DNA from: Deltaproteobacteria bacterium
Lineage (GTDB): Bacteria > Myxococcota_A > UBA9160 > PR03
Length of the DNA: 64,000 nucleotides
Direction of reading: 5' to 3'
NCBI GenBank assembly: GCA_035063765.1
Contig: JAPSFT010000006.1
Location: 124,001 to 188,000, forward strand
The position numbers and the translations under genes are program-made. Each line of letters starts with the position of its first letter. Positions within the stretch are counted from its first letter, which is position 1. The notes under the pieces are model-generated. The model was not told the origin of the DNA, made no database searches, and saw only the letters and a program-made list of their open reading frames with translations. Shown here piece by piece: positions 15,759 through 24,343 of the stretch.

Positions 15759-16546
15759 CCCGCGATGGCCTCCCCTCCGTCGACGCGGATCACGTTGCCG
15801 GTGACCCAGCCGCAGCCCGGCTCCGCCAGCGCCACCAGCGCGCCGGCCACGTCCTCGGGCTGCGTGAGGCGCCCGCGCGGGTTGCGCACGCGCGAGAGCT
15901 CGAGCATCCGCTCGGAGCCCGGGATCTTGCGCACGGCCGGGGTGTCGGTGACACCCGCCTGGATCGCGTTGGCACAGGCCTCGAAGGGTGCGAGCTCGAT
16001 CGCGAGCTGGCGGACCGCCGCCTCGAGCGCAGCCTTGGCCACGCTGACCGGCCCGTAGCTCGGCCAGGCCCGGCTCGAGCCCTCGCTGGTCATCGCGAAG
16101 ACGCGCGCGCCGCGCTCGAGCAGCTCCGCCCCGACGAGCGCCTGCGTCCAGTCGACGAGGCTCGTCGCCATCACCTCGAGCGTCATCGCCATCTGTTGCG
16201 CGCTCACCACGCCGGCGGCGTCCTTGGCGATCAGCGGACGCAGCGTCCCGAACGCGAGCGAGTGCAGCAGCACCCGCACGCCGGGCCCACCGCACCGCTC
16301 TTCCGCGAGCGCGCCGATCACCTCGGCGCGTCGCGCCGGGTCCGCGGCGTTCACGTTGAACCAGAGCGCGCGCCGGCCCGCGGCCTCGACGTCGGCCCGG
16401 ACGGCCGCGGCGAGGGGCAGCGTCGCGCGCCGGTCGAGGTGCACGCCGGCGACGTCGAGCCCGGCACGCGCGAAGGCACGCGCCGCCGCGGCGCCGAAAC
16501 CGCTCGACGCTCCGAGGATCAGGCACCAGCCCGGCGCGAGGCCCAT
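15755..16546 (-). CDS. SDR-family oxidoreductase, enoyl-ACP reductase (FabI)-like
   Basis: 263 residues. Rossmann glycine motif LILGASSGFGAAAARAF; catalytic region SYGPVSVAKAALEAAVRQLAIELAP with Tyr and Lys; C-terminal GWVTGNVIRVDGGEAI. The wide spacing of N-terminal and active-site segments and LLHSLAF recall FabI-type reductases, but the exact reaction cannot be fixed. Coupled to the DUF1232 gene by a 4-base overlap. Confidence 0.82.
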   Translation of the reverse strand: MGLAPGWCLILGASSGFGAAAARAFARAGLDVAGVHLDRRATLPLAAAVRADVEAAGRRALWFNVNAADPARRAEVIGALAEERCGGPGVRVLLHSLAFGTLRPLIAKDAAGVVSAQQMAMTLEVMATSLVDWTQALVGAELLERGARVFAMTSEGSSRAWPSYGPVSVAKAALEAAVRQLAIELAPFEACANAIQAGVTDTPAVRKIPGSERMLELSRVRNPRGRLTQPEDVAGALVALAEPGCGWVTGNVIRVDGGEAIAG

Positions 16547-16573
16547 CCGCTCTCCTCCGTCAGCCCGCTCGTG

Positions 16574-17890
16574 TCACGGCTGGAGCACGCCGGCGAGCGC
16601 GCGGCCCTCGGCGCCCGCGAGCGGGACCTCGAGCAACGCGGCGAGCGTCGGCGCGACGTCGATCTGCCGCAGCTCCGGCACCCGCACCGCCGGGCGCAGC
16701 CCGGCCCCCCACGCCACGAGCCCCGTCGCCATGCGTGGCTCGCCGGGAGCGTACCCTCCCGCCGCCCGCTGCGAAGCCGGGCCGAGCCGCGCGCCCTCGG
16801 CCCCGTCCTCGAACACCCAGCCGGGCGCCGCGTCGATCCCGAACCACGCCTGGGGATCCGCGCCGCGCGCCAGCATCTCCTGCGCCGAGACGACGTGGAA
16901 GGCGCCCGTCTGGCCGGCCGCCTCCTCGAGCGCGCGGCGCGCGAGGAGCGCGTCGTCCTCCTGCCGCGCGTAGACGAAGGCGCTGCCGCCGTTGCTGCGG
17001 GCGAGGGCATTCCAGCGCACGACGGAGCCCCCCTGCGTGGTGATCAGGCCCACCTCCGCGAGCACGGCGTTCGGGCGTACGGCGGTGTGGACGGGGAGCG
17101 TGCCGTGGTCGCCGGTCACGACGAGCGCGCTGCTCGCAAGCCGCCCGGCGCGGCCGAGGCAGTCGACCAGGCGGCCGAGCTCGGCGTCGGCTCCGGCCAC
17201 CGCCGCCTCCGCCTCGCGCGAGCCCGGCGGCGCGGCGGCGCGTGCGATTCCGGCCTGTGCGAGCACGAGCCCGAGCAGCCGCGGCGGGCTCGCGCCGGTG
17301 AGGAGGGCGCAGGCCGCCCGCACGAGCGCGGCGTCGCGTGCTGCGCCCGGCTCCGCCGGCGCGTCCGGAAGCGACTGCGCCACCGGCGATCCGTCGGTCC
17401 CGGGCCAGTCGAAGGCCGCTGCGGCACCGCCCCCGCGCCCCACCGCCTGCCAGAGCGTCTCGCCCTCGATCGCGCTCGCCGGGAGCGGCCGCGGCGCGCC
17501 GACGCCGTTCGCCTCGAGCGGCCGCAGCGCGAAGGCGCCGTGCCGGGCCGGGCTGCGGCCGGTCGCGAGCGAGACGAGGGCGGGCAGCCCCGCCGGCGGG
17601 AACACCGGATGGAGCACCTCGACGGCAACGCCGCCCCCGGCGAGCGCGGCGAGCCGGGGCGCGAGGGCCGCAGCGGCCGGCGCCGGGAGGAAGTGCGCGG
17701 GCTCGAGCCCCGGGATCGCGACCAGGACGACGCGTTCGGGCCGGCGCGGCAGGCGGTCGGCGGCCGGCAACGCGGCCTCGTCACGCGGGGCTCCCGTGAA
17801 TCCACCCGGGCCACCCGCGCAGCCCGAGGCGACGGCAAGCCCGACCAGCGCAGCGGTGCGCACCGCCGCCCCCCAGCGCCGGCGGATCAT
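16574..17890 (-). CDS. Alkaline phosphatase-superfamily (phosphodiesterase/nucleotide pyrophosphatase-like) lipoprotein
   Basis: About 438 residues from the ATG at 17890 (a GTG four codons earlier is possible). Signal with lipobox VASGC. The domain resembles type I phosphodiesterases: HPVFPPAGLPALVSLATGRSPARHG corresponds to the nucleophile segment, and SALVVTGDHGTLPVHT holds metal-binding Asp and His. The position usually occupied by the catalytic Thr (in FPTxT) is Gly or Ala here, so the catalytic nucleophile may be missing. C-terminal RQIDVAPTLAALLEVPLA is typical of the family. It is probably in the envelope. Confidence 0.75.
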   Translation of the reverse strand: MIRRRWGAAVRTAALVGLAVASGCAGGPGGFTGAPRDEAALPAADRLPRRPERVVLVAIPGLEPAHFLPAPAAAALAPRLAALAGGGVAVEVLHPVFPPAGLPALVSLATGRSPARHGAFALRPLEANGVGAPRPLPASAIEGETLWQAVGRGGGAAAAFDWPGTDGSPVAQSLPDAPAEPGAARDAALVRAACALLTGASPPRLLGLVLAQAGIARAAAPPGSREAEAAVAGADAELGRLVDCLGRAGRLASSALVVTGDHGTLPVHTAVRPNAVLAEVGLITTQGGSVVRWNALARSNGGSAFVYARQEDDALLARRALEEAAGQTGAFHVVSAQEMLARGADPQAWFGIDAAPGWVFEDGAEGARLGPASQRAAGGYAPGEPRMATGLVAWGAGLRPAVRVPELRQIDVAPTLAALLEVPLAGAEGRALAGVLQP

Positions 17891-17909
17891 GCGAGCGCGC
17901 ACCGGGACG

Positions 17910-18797
17910 TCAGGTGAAGACCCCCCTGCGCTCCGCGAGCCCGCGCGCGAAGAGCGCCTCGATCGCCTCGCGCACGCGCGCGACCTGCTCCTCGATCACC
18001 GCGTCCTCGTCGGTCGGCGAGCCCTGGAAGTGCATCGGCTCGCCGAAGTAGATCCGGTACTTGACCGGCAGGGGCAGGAGCCCGAGCGGGCCCAGCCACG
18101 GGAAGGTCGGGGTGATCGGGAAGGCGGGCATGCCGAGCGCCTGGCCGAGCCCGCGCAGATTCGCGAGCCCCGGCTGCTGCTCCTCGGAGCCGACCACCGC
18201 GATCGGCACGATCGGCACCTGGGCCGCGAGCGCGAGGCGCAGGAAGCCGGTGCCGAAGCGCTGGAGCCGGTAGCGGTCGCGGTAGAGCTTGTTCATGCCG
18301 CGCACGCCTTCCGGGAAGACCAGCACCGCCTCGCCGGCGTCGAGCATCTCGCGGCAGGTCTCGGGCGTGCCCGCCACCGCGCCGCCGCGCGCGGCGAGCT
18401 CGCTCACGAAGGGCAGCTGCGGCACCCAGTACTCGGCCATGCTGCGCAGGATGCGCGGCGGGTCGGCCTCGAGCAGCATCGCGGTCATGACCATCGCCGC
18501 GTCGAAGGGGAGCTGCCCGGCGTGGTTGGCGATCAGCAGCACGCCGCCCGGTGGAACCTGCTCGATGCCCGCGGTCTCCACCCGGAACCAGTAGCGGTAG
18601 AGCAGGAGCACGGGGAGGATCGACTGGCGCACGCTCTCCGGATGCAGGCCCCAGGGGTCGAAGCCGAACTCGTTGAGGCGGGTCGGGATCTTCCGGATGC
18701 GGTCGTCCACCTCGTGGAGGAGGTCGCGGGCGGCGAGCGGGAGCAGCGCGCCGCCGAGGTCGCCGAGCGCGCGCTGCCAGCCGGGTCGCGGGCTCAT
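17910..18797 (-). CDS. Lysophospholipid acyltransferase-family protein (pair 1)
   Basis: 295 residues. PlsC-like acyltransferase: LLIANHAGQLPFDAAM (HX6D form of the catalytic motif), VLVFPEGVRGMNK, VPIVPIAVVGSEEQ, and the family block FPITPTFPWLGPLGLLPLPVKYRIYFGEPM. It probably esterifies a lipid hydroxyl using acyl-CoA or acyl-ACP at the inner membrane; the acceptor is unknown. The gene lies 10 bases downstream of an SDR on the same strand; the same gene order (SDR and acyltransferase adjacent) recurs at 24.3-26.5 kb with a paralog. Confidence 0.88.
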   Translation of the reverse strand: MSPRPGWQRALGDLGGALLPLAARDLLHEVDDRIRKIPTRLNEFGFDPWGLHPESVRQSILPVLLLYRYWFRVETAGIEQVPPGGVLLIANHAGQLPFDAAMVMTAMLLEADPPRILRSMAEYWVPQLPFVSELAARGGAVAGTPETCREMLDAGEAVLVFPEGVRGMNKLYRDRYRLQRFGTGFLRLALAAQVPIVPIAVVGSEEQQPGLANLRGLGQALGMPAFPITPTFPWLGPLGLLPLPVKYRIYFGEPMHFQGSPTDEDAVIEEQVARVREAIEALFARGLAERRGVFT

Positions 18798-18807
18798 CGT
18801 CGCACCC

Positions 18808-19725
18808 TCAGCGCCGCACGCTGTGGAAGATCTCTTCGAGCCCGAACAGGGGCCGGAATCCGGTCGCGTCGGCGAAGCGCTTGCCCGACAGCGTCACCGG
18901 ATACTTCACGTAGTCGATCGCTCCGGACGGATAGGGCACGACGCCCCACGCGAAGAGGCGGTCGAGGAGCGGGCGCAGGATCGGCTCGGGGATCGGCCAG
19001 GCGGTGCCGCCGCTCTCACGGATCGCCACCGACAGCGGCGTCGCACCCGGCCCCACGACGTTGAAGACGCCCTGCAGCCCGTGCTCGAGGGCGAGCGCGA
19101 TCGCCTCCGAGACGTCCTCCTCGTGGATGAACTGGAGCATCGGGTCGAAGCCCATCACGGTCGGGACCCGGCGCTGGCGGAGGTACTCGCCGATCATCGA
19201 GTGGACGTAGTACCCGAGCACGTTGACCGGCCGGAGCACGGAGGTGCGGATGTGGGGGTACTTCCAGATGAAGGCGGAGGCGAGCGTGTCCACCTCGACG
19301 AGGTCGCGGATCTCGGGATAGGAGCGGCTCGCACCGAGCGGATGGTCCTCGTCCATGTAGAAGGGGTTCTCGGGGAAGGCGCCGTAGACGTAGCTGCTCG
19401 AGATGACGACGAGCTTCTGGACGCCGTAGCTCACGCAGTGGTCGAGGAGCTGCTTGGTGCCGCGGACGTTCACCTCGTGGCGGATCCGGTCCGGCAGCCG
19501 GAAGTGGCGGACGAAGCCCATGTGGACGAGGGCCGTCGGCTGCTCGGTGCGCAGCACGTCCTCGAACTTGCGCTTGCGCAGGTCCACCTCGTGGACCGTC
19601 ACGCCCTTCGGGCGCCCCTCCCAGGGAACACGGTCGGCACCGGTCACCTCCCAGGTGTCGAGGAGCCGCCGGGCCAGCAGACGGCCCTGGCCGCCGGCAA
19701 TGCCGGTGATGAGCACCTTCTCCAT
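18808..19725 (-). CDS. NAD-dependent epimerase/dehydratase-like SDR (pair 1)
   Basis: 305 residues, extended SDR. Rossmann motif LITGIAGGQGRLLARRL; KLVVISSSYVYGAFPENP; HEEDVSEAIALALEHGLQGVFNVVGPG (typical NDP-sugar epimerase C-terminal block). The expected YxxxK is not clear (SRSYPEIRDLVE), so catalysis is uncertain. It precedes the acyltransferase by 10 bases and forms an operon with it. Substrate unknown; a lipid or lipid-linked sugar is plausible from context only. Confidence 0.82.
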   Translation of the reverse strand: MEKVLITGIAGGQGRLLARRLLDTWEVTGADRVPWEGRPKGVTVHEVDLRKRKFEDVLRTEQPTALVHMGFVRHFRLPDRIRHEVNVRGTKQLLDHCVSYGVQKLVVISSSYVYGAFPENPFYMDEDHPLGASRSYPEIRDLVEVDTLASAFIWKYPHIRTSVLRPVNVLGYYVHSMIGEYLRQRRVPTVMGFDPMLQFIHEEDVSEAIALALEHGLQGVFNVVGPGATPLSVAIRESGGTAWPIPEPILRPLLDRLFAWGVVPYPSGAIDYVKYPVTLSGKRFADATGFRPLFGLEEIFHSVRR

Positions 19726-19874
19726 GGTGGCGGGTTTTCCATGGTAGCGACATTTCCATTGATTCTCCGGGTAGTTGCGAGCCGAGAGTATCGTCCGGAC
19801 CGGGCCCGGGCCAGACCCATCTCGCGGCTCTCGTGGTATAACCCAACCCGAACGACCCCCCGGAGGGATGTGCT

Positions 19875-20594
19875 TTGGTGGCGCCGACGGCGCGCTTCGA
19901 GGAGATCCGGATCCCGCTCGAGGAGCCGCAGCACGAGCTTGCGGCGGTCTCGGGCGTGCTCGGCGTGCCCGAGTGGTGGCCGACGGGCGCGCGGATCGGC
20001 GTCGTGCTCGCGCACGGTGCGGGCCGCGACATGACCGACCCGCTCGTCGCGGGCCTCCATCGGGGGCTCACCGAGCGCAGGTCGCTCACGCTGCGCTTCA
20101 ACTTCCCGTTCGCGGAAGCGAAGCGCCCTCGCCCCGACAGTCTGGGCGTGCTCGAGCGCACCTTCCGCCAGGCGGCGGCGCTGCTCGGCCGCGATCCCAC
20201 GGCGGCGCCGGCGCATCTCTTCGTCGGCGGGATCGGGCTCGGCGCGCACGCGGCGGCGCAGGCGGCCGCGCGGCTGCGCGTGAACGGGGTCTTCCTGATC
20301 GGCTACCCGCTCCACAGCCGCGACCACCCGACCCGGAACGTGAAGGCCGACGCCCTCTACCGGCTCGTCTCCCCGCTCCTCTTCATCCAGGGCACGCGCG
20401 ACCGCAACTGCGACCTCGACGCGCTGCGCGCCACCCTGACGAGGGTCGGCACGCTCAAGACCCTGCACGTGGTCGAGGAGGCCGACGGCGCCATGGCCGT
20501 GCCGAAGCGCTCGGGGCGGCCCGCCGAGGACGTGACGCGCGAGCTCCTCGACGCCCTCGACTCCTGGTTCCACCAGGTCGTCGAGGGCCCCTAG
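19875..20594 (+). CDS. KANL3/Tex30-type alpha/beta-hydrolase fold protein lacking nucleophile Ser
   Basis: 239 residues from TTG 19875 (GTG 19878 equally possible; a GGAGGG ribosome site precedes both). The block GVVLAHGAGRDMTDP, LRFNFPFAEAKRPRPDS, FLIGYPLHSRDHP and LFIQGTRDRN match the KANL3/Tex30 hydrolase family. The nucleophile elbow, normally GGKSMGG, reads GGIGLGA (Gly121 instead of Ser), and the His region reads EADGAM. Only the Asp (GTRD) remains, so this is probably a non-catalytic hydrolase-fold protein. Followed by an MBL-fold gene after 17 bases. Confidence 0.8.
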   Translation: MVAPTARFEEIRIPLEEPQHELAAVSGVLGVPEWWPTGARIGVVLAHGAGRDMTDPLVAGLHRGLTERRSLTLRFNFPFAEAKRPRPDSLGVLERTFRQAAALLGRDPTAAPAHLFVGGIGLGAHAAAQAAARLRVNGVFLIGYPLHSRDHPTRNVKADALYRLVSPLLFIQGTRDRNCDLDALRATLTRVGTLKTLHVVEEADGAMAVPKRSGRPAEDVTRELLDALDSWFHQVVEGP

Positions 20595-20611
20595 CGAGAA
20601 CAGGAGCGCAG

Positions 20612-21316
20612 GTGAGCGAAGCCGGCGACGAGCTCTACTTCGTCCAGGCTCCCGTCGGGGAGATGGCGAACCTCGCCTACCTGATCGGCAGCCGCTCGAC
20701 GCGGGAGGCGCTGCTGGTGGACCCCGCCTGGAGCGTGGACGCCCTGCTCGACCGCGCCGAGGCCGACGGGATGCGCGTGGTGGGCGCCCTGGCCACCCAC
20801 TACCACCAGGACCACGTCGGGGGCTCCCTCTTCGGGATGTCGATCGAGGGCCTGGGCCGGCTGATGGCGCGCCGTCCCGTGCCGGTCCATGTGCAGGCGC
20901 ACGAGGCCGAAGGCGTGCGGCGGGTGACGGGCGTCTCGGCTTCGGATCTCGTCGCACACGAGGGCGGCGACGTCCTCGAGCTCGGCCGCGTGCGGGTGCG
21001 GCTCCTCCACACGCCCGGGCACACCCCCGGCTCGCAGTGCTTCCTCGTCGAGAGCGGCGCGGGCCCCGGACGGCTCGTGTCCGGCGACACCCTGTTCCTG
21101 AACGCCTGCGGCCGCGTCGACCTGCCCGGCGGCGACCCCGAGGCGATGTTCCGCAGCCTCGACGGCGTGCTGAAGCGGCTTCCCGACGAGACGATCCTCT
21201 ATCCCGGCCATCTCTACGCGCCCGAGCCGTCCGCGACGATGGGCGAGCAGAAGCGCACGAACCCCTACCTGCGCGCCGCGACCGTCGATCAGTTCCTGAC
21301 CTTCGTCGGCTTCTAG
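20612..21316 (+). CDS. MBL-fold metallo-hydrolase (glyoxalase II / ETHE1-like)
   Basis: 234 residues from GTG 20612, preceded by CAGGAGCG. Metal motif ATHYHQDHVGG, HTPGHTPGSQCFL, LVSGDTLFLNACGRVDLPGGDP and LYPGHLY. It is shorter than GloB and lacks its C-terminal helices, so it is closer to persulfide dioxygenase (ETHE1) or general MBL hydrolases. The precise substrate cannot be told. Operon with the KANL3-like gene. Confidence 0.85.
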   Translation: MSEAGDELYFVQAPVGEMANLAYLIGSRSTREALLVDPAWSVDALLDRAEADGMRVVGALATHYHQDHVGGSLFGMSIEGLGRLMARRPVPVHVQAHEAEGVRRVTGVSASDLVAHEGGDVLELGRVRVRLLHTPGHTPGSQCFLVESGAGPGRLVSGDTLFLNACGRVDLPGGDPEAMFRSLDGVLKRLPDETILYPGHLYAPEPSATMGEQKRTNPYLRAATVDQFLTFVGF

Positions 21317-21527
21317 CCGGCGGGCTTCGGTCGCCGCGGCTCGCTGCGCATCCGCCGACGCGCGTGTCAGTCTCCTCGAGCGGAGCAGCCAACTTCGCGA
21401 TTTGCTGCGGCTTTTCGACTTGCGGTCAGCTTGCGGCCCCTACCTGCGTCCGTTAGCGTTCGCCGTCCTTTCCGTCCCGGAGCGCCCGCTCCGGCGCTCT
21501 CCCGCCCGCATCGGAGGCCCCCGGTCC

Positions 21528-22310
21528 ATGAAGATCATGGTCTGCATCAAGCAGGTCCCGCACCAGGACGCGCGTCTCGACGTCCGCGGCGACGGCACCT
21601 GGATCCAGGACGAGAACATCAAGTTCGAGATCAACCCCTACGACCAGAACGCCCTCGAGGCGGCGCTCCAGCTCAAGGACGCGGGCGGCGGCGAGGTGGT
21701 GGTGGCCTCGATCGGGCCCGAGCGGGTCACGCAGTCGCTGCGCACCGCGCTCGGCATGGGTGCGGACCGCGCGATCCACGTGAAGGACGCGGCCGCCGAC
21801 GGCTCGGACGCGCTCGGCGTCGCCAAGCTCCTGGCGGCGCTCGCCAAGGCCGAGAGCCCCGACCTGATCTTCACCGGCTTCATGTCCGACGACGGCAACA
21901 TCGCCGCCGTCGGCCCGATGCTCGCGACCCTGCTCGGGATCCCGCACACGACCACCGCCGTGAGCCTGAAGAAGGAGAACGGCACGGTGCAGGTGGAGCG
22001 CGAGCTCGAGGGCGGCGCCCTCGAGGTGGTGGACCTGAAGACGCCCTGCCTCGTGACGACCCAGACCGGCATGAACCAGGTCCGCTACGCGTCGCTCAAG
22101 GGCATCATGGCCGCCAAGAAGAAGCCGATCGACGTCAAGACGGTTGCCGATCTCGGCCTCGCCGGGCAGGTGGGCGCCGGCGCGGCGAAGGTCCGGATCG
22201 AGAAGCTCTACACGCCGCCCAAGGGCCAGGGCGCCGAGATCGTGTCGGGCTCGGCGGACGAGGTGGCGGGCAAGCTGGTCGGCAAGATCAAGGAGCTGGG
22301 GCTCCTCTAA
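21528..22310 (+). CDS. etfB: Electron transfer flavoprotein subunit beta
   Basis: 260 residues. KIMVCIKQVPHQDARLDVR and FEINPYDQNALEAALQLKD at the N-terminus and VDLKTPCLVTTQTGMNQVRYASLKGIMAAKKK (the ETF beta signature with the conserved T-R-Y/A region) are diagnostic. Beta binds AMP and docks acyl-CoA dehydrogenases. TCGGAGG precedes the ATG at 21528. etfA follows 24 bases later. About 210 bases upstream contain no gene and probably hold the promoter. Confidence 0.96.
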   Translation: MKIMVCIKQVPHQDARLDVRGDGTWIQDENIKFEINPYDQNALEAALQLKDAGGGEVVVASIGPERVTQSLRTALGMGADRAIHVKDAAADGSDALGVAKLLAALAKAESPDLIFTGFMSDDGNIAAVGPMLATLLGIPHTTTAVSLKKENGTVQVERELEGGALEVVDLKTPCLVTTQTGMNQVRYASLKGIMAAKKKPIDVKTVADLGLAGQVGAGAAKVRIEKLYTPPKGQGAEIVSGSADEVAGKLVGKIKELGLL

Positions 22311-22334
22311 GCCTCGCCCCGAAGGAGACACGCG

Positions 22335-23306
22335 ATGGGTTCGATCCTCCTGGTGGCGGAGATCCAGAAGGGCAAGCTGCGCGAGGCCAGCCTCGAGCTG
22401 GTCAGCGTGGCGCGCAAGATCGGCGAGGCGACCGGCCGCGAGGTCAAGAGCCTGGTCGTCGGCCAGGGCGTCTCGGGGATCGCCGAGGAGCTGGCCAAGA
22501 AGGGCGGCGGCGAGGTGTTCCTCGCCGACGACGCCGCGCTCGCCAACTACAGCGTCGACGCCTACCACGCAGCGGCCAAGGCGGCGATCGCAGCCGGCTC
22601 GCCCGAGATCGTGCTGCTCTCGAACACGCCCACGGGCTGGGACCTGGCGCCGCGGCTCGCGGCTGCGCTCGACGCGGCGTTCGTGTCGGACTGCTTCGAC
22701 GTCGAGGTGGCGGGGGCCGAGCTGGTGTTCCTGCGCCGCTTCTTCAACGGCAAGCTCGACGCGCGGCTGCGCCCGGTGGGCCTGCCGATCGTCGCCACGA
22801 TGCAGCCGGGCGCGACGGCGGCCTTCAGCGGCTCCGCCGACGGCAAGGTGACGGCGCTCGCGGTCTCCGTCGGCGAGGGTGGCACCCGCTTCGTCGAGAC
22901 CAAGGTGGCCGAGGCCAAGGGCGTCGACCTCACCAAGGCCGAGGTCATCGTGTCGGGCGGCCGGTCGCTCGGGGGTCCCGAGAAGTTCCAGGAGGTGATC
23001 AAGCCCCTCGCCGACGCGCTCGGCGGCGCGATGGGCGCCTCGCGACCGGTGGTCGATGCCGGCTGGCTGCCGCACGAGTACCAGGTCGGCTCCTCCGGCC
23101 AGATCGTGGCGCCGAAGCTCTACATCGCCTGCGGCATCTCGGGCGCGATCCAGCACCTGGTCGGCATGAAGGGGTCGAACTTCGTCATCGCGATCAACAA
23201 GGATCCCGATGCTCCGATCTTCGAGGTCGCGAACCTCGGCGTCGTGGGCGACCTCTTCGAGGTGGTGCCGAAGCTCACGGAGGCGGTCAAGGCCGCCAAG
23301 GGCTGA
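22335..23306 (+). CDS. etfA: Electron transfer flavoprotein subunit alpha
   Basis: 323 residues; binds FAD and passes electrons from acyl-CoA dehydrogenases to ETF-quinone oxidoreductase. [73 protein letters not shown] is the FAD-binding domain of ETF-alpha, complete to the [19 protein letters not shown] segment. GAAGGAGACACGCG precedes the ATG. Operon with etfB. The acyl-CoA dehydrogenase at 62.6 kb is a possible partner. Confidence 0.96.
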   Translation: MGSILLVAEIQKGKLREASLELVSVARKIGEATGREVKSLVVGQGVSGIAEELAKKGGGEVFLADDAALANYSVDAYHAAAKAAIAAGSPEIVLLSNTPTGWDLAPRLAAALDAAFVSDCFDVEVAGAELVFLRRFFNGKLDARLRPVGLPIVATMQPGATAAFSGSADGKVTALAVSVGEGGTRFVETKVAEAKGVDLTKAEVIVSGGRSLGGPEKFQEVIKPLADALGGAMGASRPVVDAGWLPHEYQVGSSGQIVAPKLYIACGISGAIQHLVGMKGSNFVIAINKDPDAPIFEVANLGVVGDLFEVVPKLTEAVKAAKG

Positions 23307-23492
23307 TCTTCTTTCGTTGACACCACGGACCCCAGGGAGTACCAAGGACGGGTCGGCGAACGCACGTCGTCCCCCCATGGCTGCTCCCGCTGCTCCTCCG
23401 TCTGCCGCTCCGCGGTCATCGCCGCCGACGCGAGAGAAGGGTGCAGGCCCGCGAGCTGGCGTCGCGGGCCTGGTGAAGGGCCGGGGGGTCCC

Positions 23493-24323
23493 ATTCCGCG
23501 ACGCATTGCGGTGCTCAACGAGAAGGGCGGCAGCGGCAAGACCACGCTCGCTGCCGGATTGGGCGCGCACCTGGCGCTGTGTGGCGGCCGGCGCGTGCTC
23601 GCGATCGACATGGACCCGCAGGGGCAGCTCGGCAAGGTGCTGGGCGTGGAGGTGCGGCAAGCCCGCCGCAGCGCGATCGAGCTGCTCGTGGACGCGGTGC
23701 TCGGCCCGCCCTCGGGCGCCGGGGAGGAGGCCGCCCCGGCGCGGGCGGCCGAGCTCCCGATCCTGCCGACACGGATCCCGCGGCTCGACGTCGTGGTGGC
23801 CCACAAGGCGCTCGGGCTCGCGCCCGCCCTCGGCGCCGGCGAGCCGGAGCCCACGGGGCGCCTGCGCCGGCGCCTCGACGCGGCCCGGGGCCTCGCCCCC
23901 TACGACTACGTCCTCGTCGACGGCCCCCCGAGCTTCGGCCTGCTCACCTTGAACGTGCTGCGCGCGGTGGACGAGGTGGTGGTGCCGGTTCCGCTCACCT
24001 TCCTCGCGCTCGACGGCTGCGCGGAGCTGGTGCGCACGATCGAGAGCGTGCGCACGCGCTACGACCATCCGGGGCTGCGCATCACGATGGTCGTACCGAC
24101 CTTCCATCGCCGCACGCGCCTGGCTGCCGAGGTGCTGGCGGCGCTCGAGCAGCGATTTCCCAAGGAAATCGCACACACGGTCGTCGGCTGGCACGTCAAG
24201 ATCGACGAAGCGCAGGCCCGCGGGCTCTCGGTGTTCGAGTACGCGCCGGGGGACCGGGGCGCGCGGGCGCTGGCGGCGCTCGCGCAGGAGCTCGAGGCGC
24301 GCACGCCGGCGGGAGCCACCTAG
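23493..24323 (+). CDS. ParA/Soj-family ATPase (start codon uncertain)
   Basis: P-loop ATPase of the ParA/MinD group, about 270 residues: [17 protein letters not shown] (deviant Walker A), [54 protein letters not shown], and a C-terminal helical part. The first ordinary start is GTG 23511, but the same frame upstream reads RRIAV, the beta-1 strand that ParA proteins need. The likely start is therefore earlier, perhaps ATT 23493, which is preceded by GGGGGG, or a small indel hides it. No parB is nearby, so it may be an orphan ParA. It is followed after 20 bases by an acyltransferase. Confidence 0.85.
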   Translation: MPRRIAVLNEKGGSGKTTLAAGLGAHLALCGGRRVLAIDMDPQGQLGKVLGVEVRQARRSAIELLVDAVLGPPSGAGEEAAPARAAELPILPTRIPRLDVVVAHKALGLAPALGAGEPEPTGRLRRRLDAARGLAPYDYVLVDGPPSFGLLTLNVLRAVDEVVVPVPLTFLALDGCAELVRTIESVRTRYDHPGLRITMVVPTFHRRTRLAAEVLAALEQRFPKEIAHTVVGWHVKIDEAQARGLSVFEYAPGDRGARALAALAQELEARTPAGAT

Positions 24324-24343
24324 GCACGCGGAGTCGGGGGAGG

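Noticed and set aside
19740-19874. Definite sigma-70 promoter in the divergent gap
   Set aside because: A TATAAC at 19837-19842 is present but no matching -35 element was found, so it was not listed.
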